From: a virus
IMG/VR virus record: IMGVR_UViG_3300014050_000108
Location: 1 to 28,793 of that record
Length of the DNA: 28,793 bases
Strand: one strand, 5' to 3'
Positions 22,177 to 27,664 of this stretch are shown piece by piece. The position numbers and the translations under genes are program-made. Under the pieces are notes generated by a model. The model ran no database searches. It was given only the letters and a program-made list of their open reading frames with translations, and was not told the origin of the DNA. Within the stretch, counting starts at the first letter, position 1; each line of letters opens with the position of its first letter.

Positions 22177-23009
22177 ACTTCTTCTTCTTGTTCTGGAATT
22201 TCTTCGCTTTCTTTTTTACCAATAAAAGCGTCAAACCTTTTCTGTGCTTTGCTAGAAGCTGAGATAATAAAGTTCATATCCTTTTTTAATACTTGGAGCC
22301 AACTAGAAAGATAGCTTGCAGAATTGTTGAAACATTTTTCAGAATCAATTCCGCAGAAGTTAAGACAGAGACTCGCAAAAATCTCTGCGGTCAATTCTTC
22401 TTTGCTATAATTCTGGGTGCCAAATCCATTTTTGATATCATCATTGGTTGCCTTGTGCATAGCGTGGCCGATCTCATGAAACGCCGTGGAATAATACTCC
22501 TCAACGCTGGTAAAATTTTCTTTTGGGGGAAGATCAATCTTATGCTCCTGCGGATAATAACAGGCACGACTTCCACCATGTTTGATCTGAATGATGCACT
22601 TGTTAATTAACTTTTCTGCTTCTTCTACTGGTGAAAACTCCAACTTCTTAACTTCGGGCTGTTTCCACTTCATGCCCTCAATATCACTCAACCCAAAAAC
22701 TTTATAGAATCTCATCATGGGAAAAGTTTTGGTTTCATTGTCTCTTTCAGTCTTGAGCAATTTGTAATAAACTACCATGTGAGACTTGGCACCTTTTTTG
22801 ATTCTGCCGCCAAGTTCTTTAATCTGATTGAATGTGAAGAAAAAATCATCAGAAGAAAGCATCCGAAGCAAAAACTGATTGATGCCCCTATAATTCTTTT
22901 TCGACACGCCGTTGCAAAGATCAAAAACTTTCCAAGGTTTCTGCCAAGGGCACACGCCTTTGTTGAGGGCTTCGATAAATTTTTCTGTGATGATTTCGTT
23001 AACTTTCAT
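22164..23009 (-). CDS. ardC: ArdC-like anti-restriction protein
   Basis: A 281-residue protein with the two-part layout of ArdC-type proteins: an N-terminal ssDNA-binding domain (CPWQKPWK at residues 20-27, then KNYRGINQFLL) and a C-terminal metallopeptidase-like domain with HEIGH at 178-182 and a downstream EELTAEI (205-211) whose Glu could be the third zinc ligand. ArdC proteins protect incoming DNA from type I and II restriction, and plasmid ArdC is known to bind ssDNA. The acidic C-terminal tail is extra. It has its own leaderless promoter at 23016-23043 without an upstream palindrome. Confidence 0.8.
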   Translation of the reverse strand: MKVNEIITEKFIEALNKGVCPWQKPWKVFDLCNGVSKKNYRGINQFLLRMLSSDDFFFTFNQIKELGGRIKKGAKSHMVVYYKLLKTERDNETKTFPMMRFYKVFGLSDIEGMKWKQPEVKKLEFSPVEEAEKLINKCIIQIKHGGSRACYYPQEHKIDLPPKENFTSVEEYYSTAFHEIGHAMHKATNDDIKNGFGTQNYSKEELTAEIFASLCLNFCGIDSEKCFNNSASYLSSWLQVLKKDMNFIISASSKAQKRFDAFIGKKESEEIPEQEEEVVTA

Positions 23010-23015
23010 AGCTTA

Positions 23016-23043
23016 AATATATCAGCTTTTTGTTTTTTGTCTA
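23016..23043 (-). promoter_or_regulatory. Early promoter, leaderless type
   Basis: TAGACA, 16 bp, TATATT with TG one base upstream; 6 nt (TAAGCT) to the ATG at 23009. No palindrome at -53 or -63. Confidence 0.8.
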
Positions 23044-23058
23044 CAAATAAAAAATTCT

Positions 23059-23364
23059 TTAAATATATTTTTTAACCCATGGCAACCAAGTATTATTAAG
23101 CCAATTAGTATATTCTTTGTTTTGATCCAACTTACTGCTTGTTGCATTAGGAATCGATTTTAACCTCTCATCGATAGCTTTTATTACAATTTTCAATTTT
23201 TCTGGATCTTTAACATATTGTGCTATCATTCCTCTGGCCTCCTCTCGTCTACCTTGAGAAGATAACATGGCTACCCTTTTTATCGCAGCGTCTTGAGCTC
23301 CTGTTCCAATAGATATAATTGCACTTTGAAGAGAAGATGCGATTTGTTTTTTATTAACTTTCAT
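23059..23364 (-). CDS. Unknown helical 101-residue protein
   Basis: A basic, mostly helical protein of 101 residues (IASSLQSAIISIGTGAQDAA, then an EEARGMIAQYVKDPEKLK helix and a Trp-rich end). No family recognised. It shares the leader sequence TATATT-TAAACT-ATGAAAGT with the ArdC-like gene downstream (both proteins start MKVN), suggesting that the promoter and first codons were copied. Confidence 0.6.
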   Translation of the reverse strand: MKVNKKQIASSLQSAIISIGTGAQDAAIKRVAMLSSQGRREEARGMIAQYVKDPEKLKIVIKAIDERLKSIPNATSSKLDQNKEYTNWLNNTWLPWVKKYI

Positions 23365-23370
23365 AGTTTA

Positions 23371-23398
23371 AATATATCAGAATTTTTCTTTTTGTCTA
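23371..23398 (-). promoter_or_regulatory. Early promoter, leaderless type
   Basis: TAGACA, 16 bp, TATATT with TG one base upstream; 6 nt (TAAACT) to the ATG at 23364. The left palindrome of pair 6 starts 4 bp upstream of the -35 box. Confidence 0.85.
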
Positions 23399-23402
23399 CA
23401 AA

Positions 23403-23478
23403 TAAATCTCGTTGAATATCAAAGAGTTACAACAAAACGCTGGCACTTTTGTAACTCCTTAATAATCAATGAAATAAA
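23403..23478. repeat. Paired 29-bp palindromes (pair 6), divergent promoters
   Basis: Left copy 23403-23431, right copy 23450-23478, centres 47 bp apart, spacer ACAAAACGCTGGCACTTT. It lies between two divergent early promoters: the left centre is 53 bp from the minus-strand start at 23364 and the right centre 53 bp from the predicted plus-strand start near 23517. Confidence 0.8.
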
Positions 23479-23482
23479 ATTA

Positions 23483-23510
23483 TTGACATAAAACAAAAAT
23501 ATGATAATCT
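23483..23510 (+). promoter_or_regulatory. Early promoter with leader and strong RBS
   Basis: TTGACA, 16 bp, TAATCT with TG one base upstream. It is followed by a leader with AAAGGAGGT before the ATG at 23532. Confidence 0.85.
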
Positions 23511-23531
23511 ATAGAAAGAAAGGAGGTAAAT

Positions 23532-23666
23532 ATGATGGACATATTCGATGACCAAAAAACATTAAATATCTGGGCAAAAGAAATGTGGGACGATCAAGCT
23601 ATGGAACGAGCCTTAGAAACTCAGGCAGAGCTTGATGCTGACCATGCTCGTGATATGGGAGAGTAA
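23532..23666 (+). CDS. 44-residue acidic protein
   Basis: A 44-residue acidic protein, MMDIFDDQKTLNIWAKEMWD followed by an Asp/Glu/Ala helix. A strong Shine-Dalgarno (AAGGAGGT) lies at 23519-23528, one of only two early genes with a leader. The stop overlaps the left palindrome of pair 7. Function unknown; small acidic phage proteins of this size often inhibit host enzymes. Confidence 0.65.
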   Translation: MMDIFDDQKTLNIWAKEMWDDQAMERALETQAELDADHARDMGE

Positions 23667-23740
23667 TAACTCTCTCATTATCAACAACTTATAAAAATAA
23701 GCAGGTCCTTTTGTAAATCCTTAATAATCAAATACTTAGG
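23665..23740. repeat. Paired 29-bp palindromes (pair 7)
   Basis: Left copy 23665-23693, right copy 23712-23740, centres 47 bp apart, spacer AAAATAAGCAGGTCCTTT. The right copy runs into the 3' end of the Glu-tRNA gene. No early promoter is at the usual distance. Confidence 0.6.
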
Positions 23741-23808
23741 GCTAAACGGATTCGAACCGATACACCCTCATTGAAAGCGAGGAGTCCTAACCATTAGACG
23801 ATAGCCCC
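23737..23808 (-). tRNA. tRNA-Glu (UUC)
   Basis: 72 nt: acceptor GGGGCTA/TAGCCCT (G-U end pair), D-arm, anticodon stem CCTCG/TGAGG with loop CTTTCAA (anticodon UUC), T-arm with TTCGAAT loop. No CCA encoded. It reads GAA/GAG. Confidence 0.92.
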
Positions 23809-23866
23809 ATATGTAGTATTATTATATTGAGTATTTAGCTATTTAGCAATTAATATTTGCTATTTT

Positions 23867-23873
23867 GTGTAAT
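23867..23873 (+). promoter_or_regulatory. GTGTAAT element before the 61-residue gene
   Basis: GTGTAAT on the plus strand, 18 nt before the ATG at 23892. No early-type promoter at the leaderless distance is seen, so this gene may use the late-type element. Confidence 0.3.
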
Positions 23874-23891
23874 CTAATTTAGAATTTAGAA

Positions 23892-24077
23892 ATGAAAAAG
23901 CAAGTCAGCGGTCTATTAGAATCATCTGAATTATATAAACAATTCCTCAAAGAGCGTGAGGAAATATTAAAACATAAATGGATTGAAAGTGAGAAAGCTG
24001 GACACGACGTAGGATTTGAATGGGCTTTGCTTGATTGGAACTTTCATCACAGAACTAATTGGCGACAAAATAAATAA
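23892..24077 (+). CDS. Small DUF4032-like protein
   Basis: A 61-residue protein. YKQFLKEREEILKHKWIESE, then KAGHDVGFEWALLDWNFHHR and TNWR, resembles the HKWxxSEKAGxDxGxExAxxDW pattern that I associate with DUF4032 and small phage proteins. No activity is known. It lies alone on the plus strand between two minus-strand tRNA genes, with a GTGTAAT element upstream instead of the early promoter type. Confidence 0.6.
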   Translation: MKKQVSGLLESSELYKQFLKEREEILKHKWIESEKAGHDVGFEWALLDWNFHHRTNWRQNK

Positions 24078-24078
24078 T

Positions 24079-24150
24079 TGGATTGCGTAGGACTTGAACC
24101 TACAACCTATTCCTTAAAAGGGAACTGCTCTACCATTGAGCTAGCAATCC
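24079..24150 (-). tRNA. tRNA-Lys (UUU)
   Basis: 72 nt: acceptor GGATTGC/GCAATCC, D-stem GCTC/GAGC, anticodon stem GTTCC/GGAAT with loop CTTTTAA (anticodon UUU), T-arm GTAGG-TTCAAGT-CCTAC. It reads AAA, very frequent in the structural genes. Confidence 0.92.
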
Positions 24151-24318
24151 TAAAATTTTAGTTTTTCCGCTCTCTCTATTCTAGAACTAGAGAAAATATA
24201 TACCCACCTCTAATTGCCTCAGACTCTGGGCATTGGGGCTTCAAGGGCTCTTAATGGGAGAGTCACTCCACACCTTGCGGAAAGAACTATCTAAATCTTA
24301 TCAGAATTTAGTTTTATG
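24151..24318. other. Structured intergenic stretch, no ORF
   Basis: 168 bp between the Lys-tRNA and the 125-residue gene, more GC-rich than its surroundings. It can form a hairpin at 24222-24264 (GACTCT/AGAGTC outer stem plus CATT/AATG inner pairs) and another at 24174-24192 (CTCTA/TAGAG). It has no tRNA signature and no sensible ORF. It may encode a small RNA or hold a terminator for the 125-residue gene. Confidence 0.35.
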
Positions 24319-24696
24319 TCAAGCAATCAAAGTGCAATCAATCGGGCCAGTATTACTTAATTTAACTAAAATTCTACCCGCACCTTTTTCTTTCAAAATA
24401 GGATTTTTCCATAAGAATTCAGATATAAACTCCCAAATAGGTAAAATACGATTCCAATCATTGTCAGCTAAAAAGAATCTTTCTAAAGATTGTCCATCTT
24501 TGCCCATCCATCCTTTGACATCCAAAATTTTTGTTGATTCCTCCAAATGGCAATAATCAATAGTGATTGAATAAACCGCATTCTTCCAAAGTAAACTAAA
24601 TATCTTTTCTATTGTTCTCCATTCTTCAAAAGGTAAATAATAATAGCCTTTTATATTAGAATATAATTTTAGTTTGGGTGATTCATCCATGTTCAT
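24319..24696 (-). CDS. Unknown 125-residue protein
   Basis: A 125-residue protein with many aromatics: YYYLPFEEWRTIEKIFSLLW, AVYSITIDYCHLEES, and a C-terminal GRILVKLSNTGPIDCTLI strand. It appears to be a small alpha/beta protein. No family recognised. It has a leaderless promoter 7 nt upstream whose -35 box touches the terminator of the gene before it. Confidence 0.55.
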   Translation of the reverse strand: MNMDESPKLKLYSNIKGYYYLPFEEWRTIEKIFSLLWKNAVYSITIDYCHLEESTKILDVKGWMGKDGQSLERFFLADNDWNRILPIWEFISEFLWKNPILKEKGAGRILVKLSNTGPIDCTLIA

Positions 24697-24703
24697 AAAA
24701 ATA

Positions 24704-24731
24704 AATATACTATAAATTAAAAATTTGTCAA
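24704..24731 (-). promoter_or_regulatory. Early promoter, leaderless type
   Basis: TTGACA, 16 bp, TATATT; 7 nt to the ATG at 24696. Confidence 0.8.
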
Positions 24732-24765
24732 ATAAAAAGGGCGAAGATTTTACTCCTCGCCCTTT
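24731..24765 (-). terminator. Intrinsic terminator after the 88-residue gene
   Basis: Minus-strand hairpin with perfect 9-bp stem AAAGGGCGA/TCGCCCTTT (24757-24765 and 24736-24744) followed by TTATT. The tail runs directly into the -35 box of the next promoter, a compact terminator-promoter fusion. Confidence 0.8.
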
Positions 24766-24821
24766 CTATATGGTTGGGAGGGACTACCGACCCTCGATAT
24801 TACAGTAGTATCTCTCTGTCT

Positions 24822-25088
24822 TTAGACTGGCGAAAGACCACCAGTAATCCGATCATAACGGAACTGACGGATGCCAGAATCCATACGACCAGAAAAGCAA
24901 AAAGTCGTAAAGAGCTTGTTGCCAGCCTTGCTAATCGTATAAGACGAAGGCTTTCCGATGATGTAGGTAAAGACCTGCTCACCGCCGTAGGGTTTGTATT
25001 CGATCAGATACCTTTGCCCTACGAGGAAAAGGAACAGATACTTAATGAATGAGGTTGCATAGATGATTGCGTTTTTGATTTTGTTCAT
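24822..25088 (-). CDS. Unknown 88-residue protein with hydrophobic start
   Basis: A protein of 88 residues: a hydrophobic N-terminal segment (IIYATSFIKYLFLFLVGQ, residues about 8-25) that may anchor it in the membrane, then a Tyr/Gly/Ser-rich beta-type domain (RYLIEYKPYGGEQVFTYIIG). No family recognised. It has a leaderless promoter with a palindrome at -53 and a strong terminator, so it is a monocistronic unit. Confidence 0.6.
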   Translation of the reverse strand: MNKIKNAIIYATSFIKYLFLFLVGQRYLIEYKPYGGEQVFTYIIGKPSSYTISKAGNKLFTTFCFSGRMDSGIRQFRYDRITGGLSPV

Positions 25089-25094
25089 AGGTTA

Positions 25095-25122
25095 AATATA
25101 CCATAACCTTGTTTTTTTGCAA
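25095..25122 (-). promoter_or_regulatory. Early promoter, leaderless type
   Basis: TTGCAA, 16 bp, TATATT; 6 nt (TAACCT) to the ATG at 25088. Confidence 0.8.
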
Positions 25123-25126
25123 GAAA

Positions 25127-25203
25127 AATATCTCGTTGTCTATCAACGACTTACGGCGCGAGAGTCCCCGCCGCTGTAACTACTTAATAATCAAACACTT
25201 ACA
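25127..25203. repeat. Paired 29-bp palindromes (pair 8)
   Basis: Left copy 25127-25155, right copy 25175-25203, centres 48 bp apart, spacer GCGCGAGAGTCCCCGCCGC, which together with the adjoining CG can fold (CGGCG/CGCCG). The left centre is 53 bp before the ATG at 25088. Confidence 0.75.
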
Positions 25204-25212
25204 ACAATTAAA

Positions 25213-25374
25213 TTATTCTTCGTGTTCTTTCCAATTAGGATGCGCTTTAACCCATTTATGCCAAACTACTTCTAAACCAGCAAGATGCTTTTCTATTTCA
25301 GCAATCAACTTTGGATCTTCACCTTGAAGAACTCTTTTCTCTAATATTTTGCAAAGTCTATTCTTTGGCTTCAT
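25213..25374 (-). CDS. Unknown 53-residue protein
   Basis: A 53-residue basic helical protein from the ATG at 25374, preferred because a promoter with the standard layout ends 7 nt before it (a longer frame to 25521 crosses that promoter). Sequence features: KNRLCKILEKRVLQGEDPKL, then an Ile/Glu helix and a Trp-rich end. No family recognised. Confidence 0.55.
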   Translation of the reverse strand: MKPKNRLCKILEKRVLQGEDPKLIAEIEKHLAGLEVVWHKWVKAHPNWKEHEE

Positions 25375-25381
25375 ATATAAT

Positions 25382-25410
25382 ATTTTACAATTATTTGCTT
25401 TGTATTTCAA
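25382..25410 (-). promoter_or_regulatory. Early promoter, leaderless type
   Basis: TTGAAA, 17 bp, TAAAAT; 7 nt to the ATG at 25374. No palindrome upstream. Confidence 0.65.
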
Positions 25411-25604
25411 GTATTTATTATATCCTATTAGATATTTGGTAAAAGTTATTTTAGATGTGTAATTATAATTTTCAGTATCTCTTCTAGCCCGCCCCAAAAA
25501 ATAGTAAAACTTATTGAGCAAAGAATAATTAGTGGCGCATTTTTATCAAGGAAACTTCTCACATAAATTTCTTACATGTGAATTTTTATTTAGAGAAAAT
25601 ATTT

Positions 25605-25676
25605 CGCTCCTAGCAGGAATCGAACCTACATAGAATGTTTAGAAGACATTCACTTTATCCATTAAGCTATAGGAGC
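25605..25676 (-). tRNA. tRNA-Arg (UCU)
   Basis: 72 nt: acceptor GCTCCTA/TAGGAGC with discriminator G, anticodon stem AATGT/ACATT with loop CTTCTAA (anticodon UCU), T-loop TTCGATT. It reads AGA/AGG, codons favoured by AT-rich phage genes. The 230 bp upstream of the 53-residue gene, from 25375 to here, hold only its promoter and a weak CACAT/ATGTG hairpin. Confidence 0.92.
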
Positions 25677-25682
25677 AAATTT

Positions 25683-25755
25683 TCGCCTAGGTCAGACTCG
25701 AACTGACACTTGAACGATTTTAAGTCGTTTGCCTCTGCCGTTGGGCTACTAGGCG
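25683..25755 (-). tRNA. tRNA with UAA anticodon but short variable loop
   Basis: 73 nt: acceptor CGCCTAG/CTAGGCG, discriminator A, anticodon stem AACGA/TCGTT with loop CTTAAAA (anticodon UAA, Leu), T-arm GTCAG-TTCGAGT-CTGAC. The variable loop is only CAAGT (5 nt). Bacterial leucine tRNAs have a long variable arm, so the body is class I while the anticodon is leucine. It could still be charged with Leu, or carry another amino acid. Confidence 0.8.
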
Positions 25756-25761
25756 GATTGT

Positions 25762-26148
25762 TCAACTATCGTGGTCTAGCTTTTCAGCAGAGACTTGGCC
25801 GATAGAATAGAAGTCTTGAACTTGTGCTGTCTTAACAAAGTTTTCGGAAGGAATGTTGTTGATCGTATTCATCACACGATTCATAACAACTGCTTTCAAT
25901 CCACCTTTAGCACCACGGAACTTCTTACCAAGTTTATCACTCAAACTATTCATAACATACTTAAACATTACTCGCTCCAACTTCTCAAGAGTAATCCAAA
26001 AATATGCAAAGGATTCGCTCATCCATTGAAGCTCACCATTTGTTCCGCCCCAGTTATAGACTCGATTGTGGAACTGCTCGATCTCGTCCTTGTTACCTTT
26101 AATCCCGATAACCCAATGGGCTCCGAGGTTTTGTTTAATTAGTTTCAT
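25762..26148 (-). CDS. Unknown protein, paralogue of the 16927-17346 gene
   Basis: A 128-residue protein sharing YNWxGTNGxL (residues about 31-40), a KxxxxxKGGL motif (about 76-85) and the end SxGQVSAEK with the 139-residue plus-strand protein at 16927. The copies lie about 9 kb apart on opposite strands and differ at many positions, so the duplication is not recent. It starts 7 nt after an early -10 box. Function unknown. Confidence 0.65.
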   Translation of the reverse strand: MKLIKQNLGAHWVIGIKGNKDEIEQFHNRVYNWGGTNGELQWMSESFAYFWITLEKLERVMFKYVMNSLSDKLGKKFRGAKGGLKAVVMNRVMNTINNIPSENFVKTAQVQDFYSIGQVSAEKLDHDS

Positions 26149-26155
26149 AGTTTAT

Positions 26156-26183
26156 AGTTTATCCTATTCTTGTTTTTTGTCAA
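26156..26183 (-). promoter_or_regulatory. Early promoter, leaderless type
   Basis: TTGACA, 16 bp, TAAACT; 7 nt to the ATG at 26148. It overlaps the end of the putative 26-residue frame. Confidence 0.8.
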
Positions 26184-26244
26184 GAAAATATCTTGTAATA
26201 TCTTCTTGGGTTAATTCTGTATGTTTGCTATATGCGTTTAACAT
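26164..26244 (-). CDS. Possible 26-residue peptide
   Basis: A frame of 26 residues, MLNAYSKHTELTQEDITRYF and a charged end, between the Met-tRNA and the promoter of the 25762-26148 gene. No promoter of the standard type precedes it and there is no clear ribosome-binding site. It could be chance or a tRNA-linked peptide. Confidence 0.2.
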   Translation of the reverse strand: MLNAYSKHTELTQEDITRYFLDKKQE

Positions 26245-26258
26245 CCAATGTAAAGTTG

Positions 26259-26331
26259 TGGGCTCGGTAGGACTTGAACCTACAACCAAAGCATTATGAG
26301 TGCTCTGCTCTGACCATTGAGCTACAAGCCC
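26259..26331 (-). tRNA. tRNA-Met (CAU)
   Basis: 73 nt: acceptor GGGCTTG/CGAGCCC, discriminator A, anticodon stem GAGCA/TGCTT with loop CTCATAA (anticodon CAU), T-arm GTAGG-TTCAAGT-CCTAC. The anticodon also fits Ile2 if C34 is modified to lysidine; the sequence alone does not decide. Confidence 0.88.
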
Positions 26332-26336
26332 ATCTT

Positions 26337-26543
26337 TCAAGAAGCTACTACCTTTGCTGGAAAACTGGAAGGCTTCGGAACTTGCACGAACTCTACTGCA
26401 AAAGCCTTGGCGATGTTCTCCAATTCTTTCAGAGAGCAAGTCTCCTTGGGCGTACACATACGGATTGAGGTGTTAAGGATAACGGCTCGGTCTTGACCGA
26501 ACACATTCATCACATAGAATGGAACTGATTGGTTGTTTGTCAT
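26337..26543 (-). CDS. Unknown 68-residue protein
   Basis: A 68-residue protein from the ATG at 26543, chosen because a standard promoter ends 6 nt before it; the longer frame to 26558 would start inside the promoter. It has strand-like VPFYVMNVFGQDRAVILNTS, a CTPKETCSLKELEN segment with two cysteines, and FVQVPKPSSFPAKVV at the end. No family recognised. The Met-tRNA follows 5 nt downstream. Confidence 0.6.
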   Translation of the reverse strand: MTNNQSVPFYVMNVFGQDRAVILNTSIRMCTPKETCSLKELENIAKAFAVEFVQVPKPSSFPAKVVAS

Positions 26544-26549
26544 AGGTTT

Positions 26550-26577
26550 AATATACAAGAGTTACAAAAATAGTCAA
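26550..26577 (-). promoter_or_regulatory. Early promoter, leaderless type
   Basis: TTGACT, 16 bp, TATATT; 6 nt (AAACCT) to the ATG at 26543. A palindrome begins 4 bp upstream of the -35 box. Confidence 0.8.
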
Positions 26578-26581
26578 CAAA

Positions 26582-26610
26582 AATAATTCGTTGAATGACA
26601 ATGAGTTACA
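26582..26610. repeat. 29-bp palindrome, single copy, centre -53
   Basis: Degenerate copy (AATAATTCG, centre TTGAATGACAA, TGAGTTACA). Its centre is 53 bp before the ATG at 26543, and it ends 2 bp before the class II tRNA. Confidence 0.65.
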
Positions 26611-26611
26611 T

Positions 26612-26700
26612 ACTAGGGGCAGGATTCGAACCTGCATTTTGCCCAAATCTAGAGCGACCACATTATAAGTGTGGGGTCTTAACCAGTTAGACGACCCTAG
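26612..26700 (-). tRNA. tRNA with UAU anticodon and long variable arm
   Basis: About 89 nt: acceptor GCTAGGG/CCCTAGT (G-U end pair), discriminator A, D-stem GTCT/AGAC, anticodon stem CCACA/TGTGG with loop CTTATAA (anticodon UAU), a variable region of 22 nt that can form a GCTC/GGGC stem, T-arm GCAGG-TTCGAAT-CCTGC. UAU is an isoleucine anticodon (AUA), but a long variable arm is a feature of Leu, Ser and Tyr tRNAs. The charged amino acid is therefore uncertain. Confidence 0.8.
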
Positions 26701-26740
26701 CAATCAACACAGAGCCATAGCTCAATGTCAGCCTCCGAAG

Positions 26741-26899
26741 TTATCCGCCAATTTTCTTGACGATGACTTTAGTGCCGTCTGGCCAACGCTTGATAATCTC
26801 TCGCCAATAATTAGCTTCAACTTCTGCTGAAGCCTCAGACGAGTGCATATCTTCGCTGACACGGACACCATCTCTCAAAACAATAAATTTAGATGTCAT
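26741..26899 (-). CDS. Unknown 52-residue protein
   Basis: A 52-residue protein from the ATG at 26899, which overlaps the end of the 78-residue gene by 11 nt. It has beta-type starts (SKFIVLRDGVRVSED), a helix with Trp (SAEVEANYWREIIKRWPDG) and TKVIVKKIGG at the end, a plausible small alpha/beta fold. No family recognised. It is probably translated from the transcript of the overlapping gene. Confidence 0.5.
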   Translation of the reverse strand: MTSKFIVLRDGVRVSEDMHSSEASAEVEANYWREIIKRWPDGTKVIVKKIGG

Positions 26900-27125
26900 T
26901 TTCTGTCTCCGCTACAACTGCATTATCAAACATAGAACCACCATCAACATTATCACAGATAACAATATCATTACTGCCATCATCACCTGCATATACCGCT
27001 TTTAGTTTTCTAGTCTGACTATACTCAATTTTAGTCCATTGAGATTCTGGAACGCCGAGGACTTGCAGAGCCTCAACTCTCTCTGGAGGGATCGCCTCTC
27101 CACTAACAGCACATTTATATGTCAT
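26889..27125 (-). CDS. Unknown 78-residue protein
   Basis: A 78-residue protein. The start, TYKCAVSGEAIPPERVEALQ, with two close polar turns, followed by LGVPESQWTKIEYSQTRKLK, looks like a small treble-clef or RHH-like domain, though only one cysteine is in the first part. The second half is acidic and Asp/Asn-rich. No family recognised. It starts 6 nt after an early -10 box whose -35 lies inside the upstream gene. Confidence 0.6.
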   Translation of the reverse strand: MTYKCAVSGEAIPPERVEALQVLGVPESQWTKIEYSQTRKLKAVYAGDDGSNDIVICDNVDGGSMFDNAVVAETENDI

Positions 27126-27129
27126 GTTG

Positions 27130-27516
27130 TTATACTAATACAGATTCTGTTTTTGTCAAATCAATTTTGCGAGGACGGCCACGACCACGCTTCTCACCAT
27201 TAGGCAAAGTTGCTGTGGCAACATAAGCGGTGAGTTTTTCTTGGAGTTGAGTGAATCGCTTGTCTGCATCTTCACGACTTGTGCAAGTGAATCCCCAATC
27301 ACCCCATTGACTATCGCTAGGATACATTTCAGCAGGAGGCATCTTTACACCTGCGATTTCATAACCATTGTGACGCTTAATTGCAATCACTTCATAGTTG
27401 TGAGCTTCGCTGTCTGGTTCATCGAGTTGCTTTTTATAAATTGCAACATCGCCTTCACGCTTAACTAGCGAGAACTTAAAGCCTCTGCTAGTAAAAGAAT
27501 CTTCAAGAATTTTCAA
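27130..27516 (-). CDS. Unknown 128-residue protein with AT-hook-like end
   Basis: A 128-residue protein, read from a TTG at 27516 because AGAGGG is 7 nt upstream and an overlapping 51-residue gene occupies the longer frame. It has GFKFSLVKREGDVAIYKKQL and YEVIAIKRHNGYEIAGV strands, WGDWGFTCTSREDADKRF, and near the end GEKRGRGRPRKIDL, in which RGRPRK is the core of an AT-hook that binds the minor groove of AT-rich DNA. It may bind DNA through this tail; the fold of the rest is unknown. Confidence 0.6.
   Translation of the reverse strand: MKILEDSFTSRGFKFSLVKREGDVAIYKKQLDEPDSEAHNYEVIAIKRHNGYEIAGVKMPPAEMYPSDSQWGDWGFTCTSREDADKRFTQLQEKLTAYVATATLPNGEKRGRGRPRKIDLTKTESVLV
27132..27159 (-). promoter_or_regulatory. 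Early promoter, leaderless type
   Basis: TTGACA, 16 bp, TAGTAT; 6 nt (AACAAC) to the ATG at 27125. The promoter lies within the 3' end of the AT-hook gene. Confidence 0.75.
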
Positions 27517-27658
27517 TTTTAGTTCCCTCTGGTAGCCAGTTCTTCGGGTCAAGGTTAGCCCCGATATAACCAACTTGTGCTTCTTGTTTAGTTTTGGTGT
27601 CAGTAGCGTAAATAGCCCAGCCACCTTCAGCGAGCTTCTTTACTTTTGTAATGTTCAT
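27503..27658 (-). CDS. Unknown 51-residue protein
   Basis: A 51-residue protein, MNITKVKKLAEGGWAIYATD, then a Gln/Ala helix, a GYIGANLDPKNWLPEGTK segment and the end. It starts 6 nt after an early -10 box and overlaps the next gene by 14 nt. No family recognised. Probably coupled to the AT-hook gene. Confidence 0.6.
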   Translation of the reverse strand: MNITKVKKLAEGGWAIYATDTKTKQEAQVGYIGANLDPKNWLPEGTKIENS

Positions 27659-27664
27659 ATGATA

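Noticed and set aside
24174-24192. CTAGTTCTAGA-like string resembling a cloning-vector polylinker
   Set aside because: The match is an 11-base palindromic string only; flanking bases do not continue into vector sequence.
24774-25052. Plus-strand frame of 92 codons
   Set aside because: It lies opposite the 88-residue minus-strand gene, which has a promoter of the standard layout and a terminator; the plus frame has neither.
26164-26457. Minus-strand frame of 97 codons
   Set aside because: Most of it reads through the Met-tRNA gene; only the last 26 codons from 26244 could be a separate peptide.
27130-27624. ATG start at 27624 for the AT-hook gene
   Set aside because: The first 36 codons overlap a 51-residue gene with its own leaderless promoter; the TTG at 27516 has AGAGGG in front.
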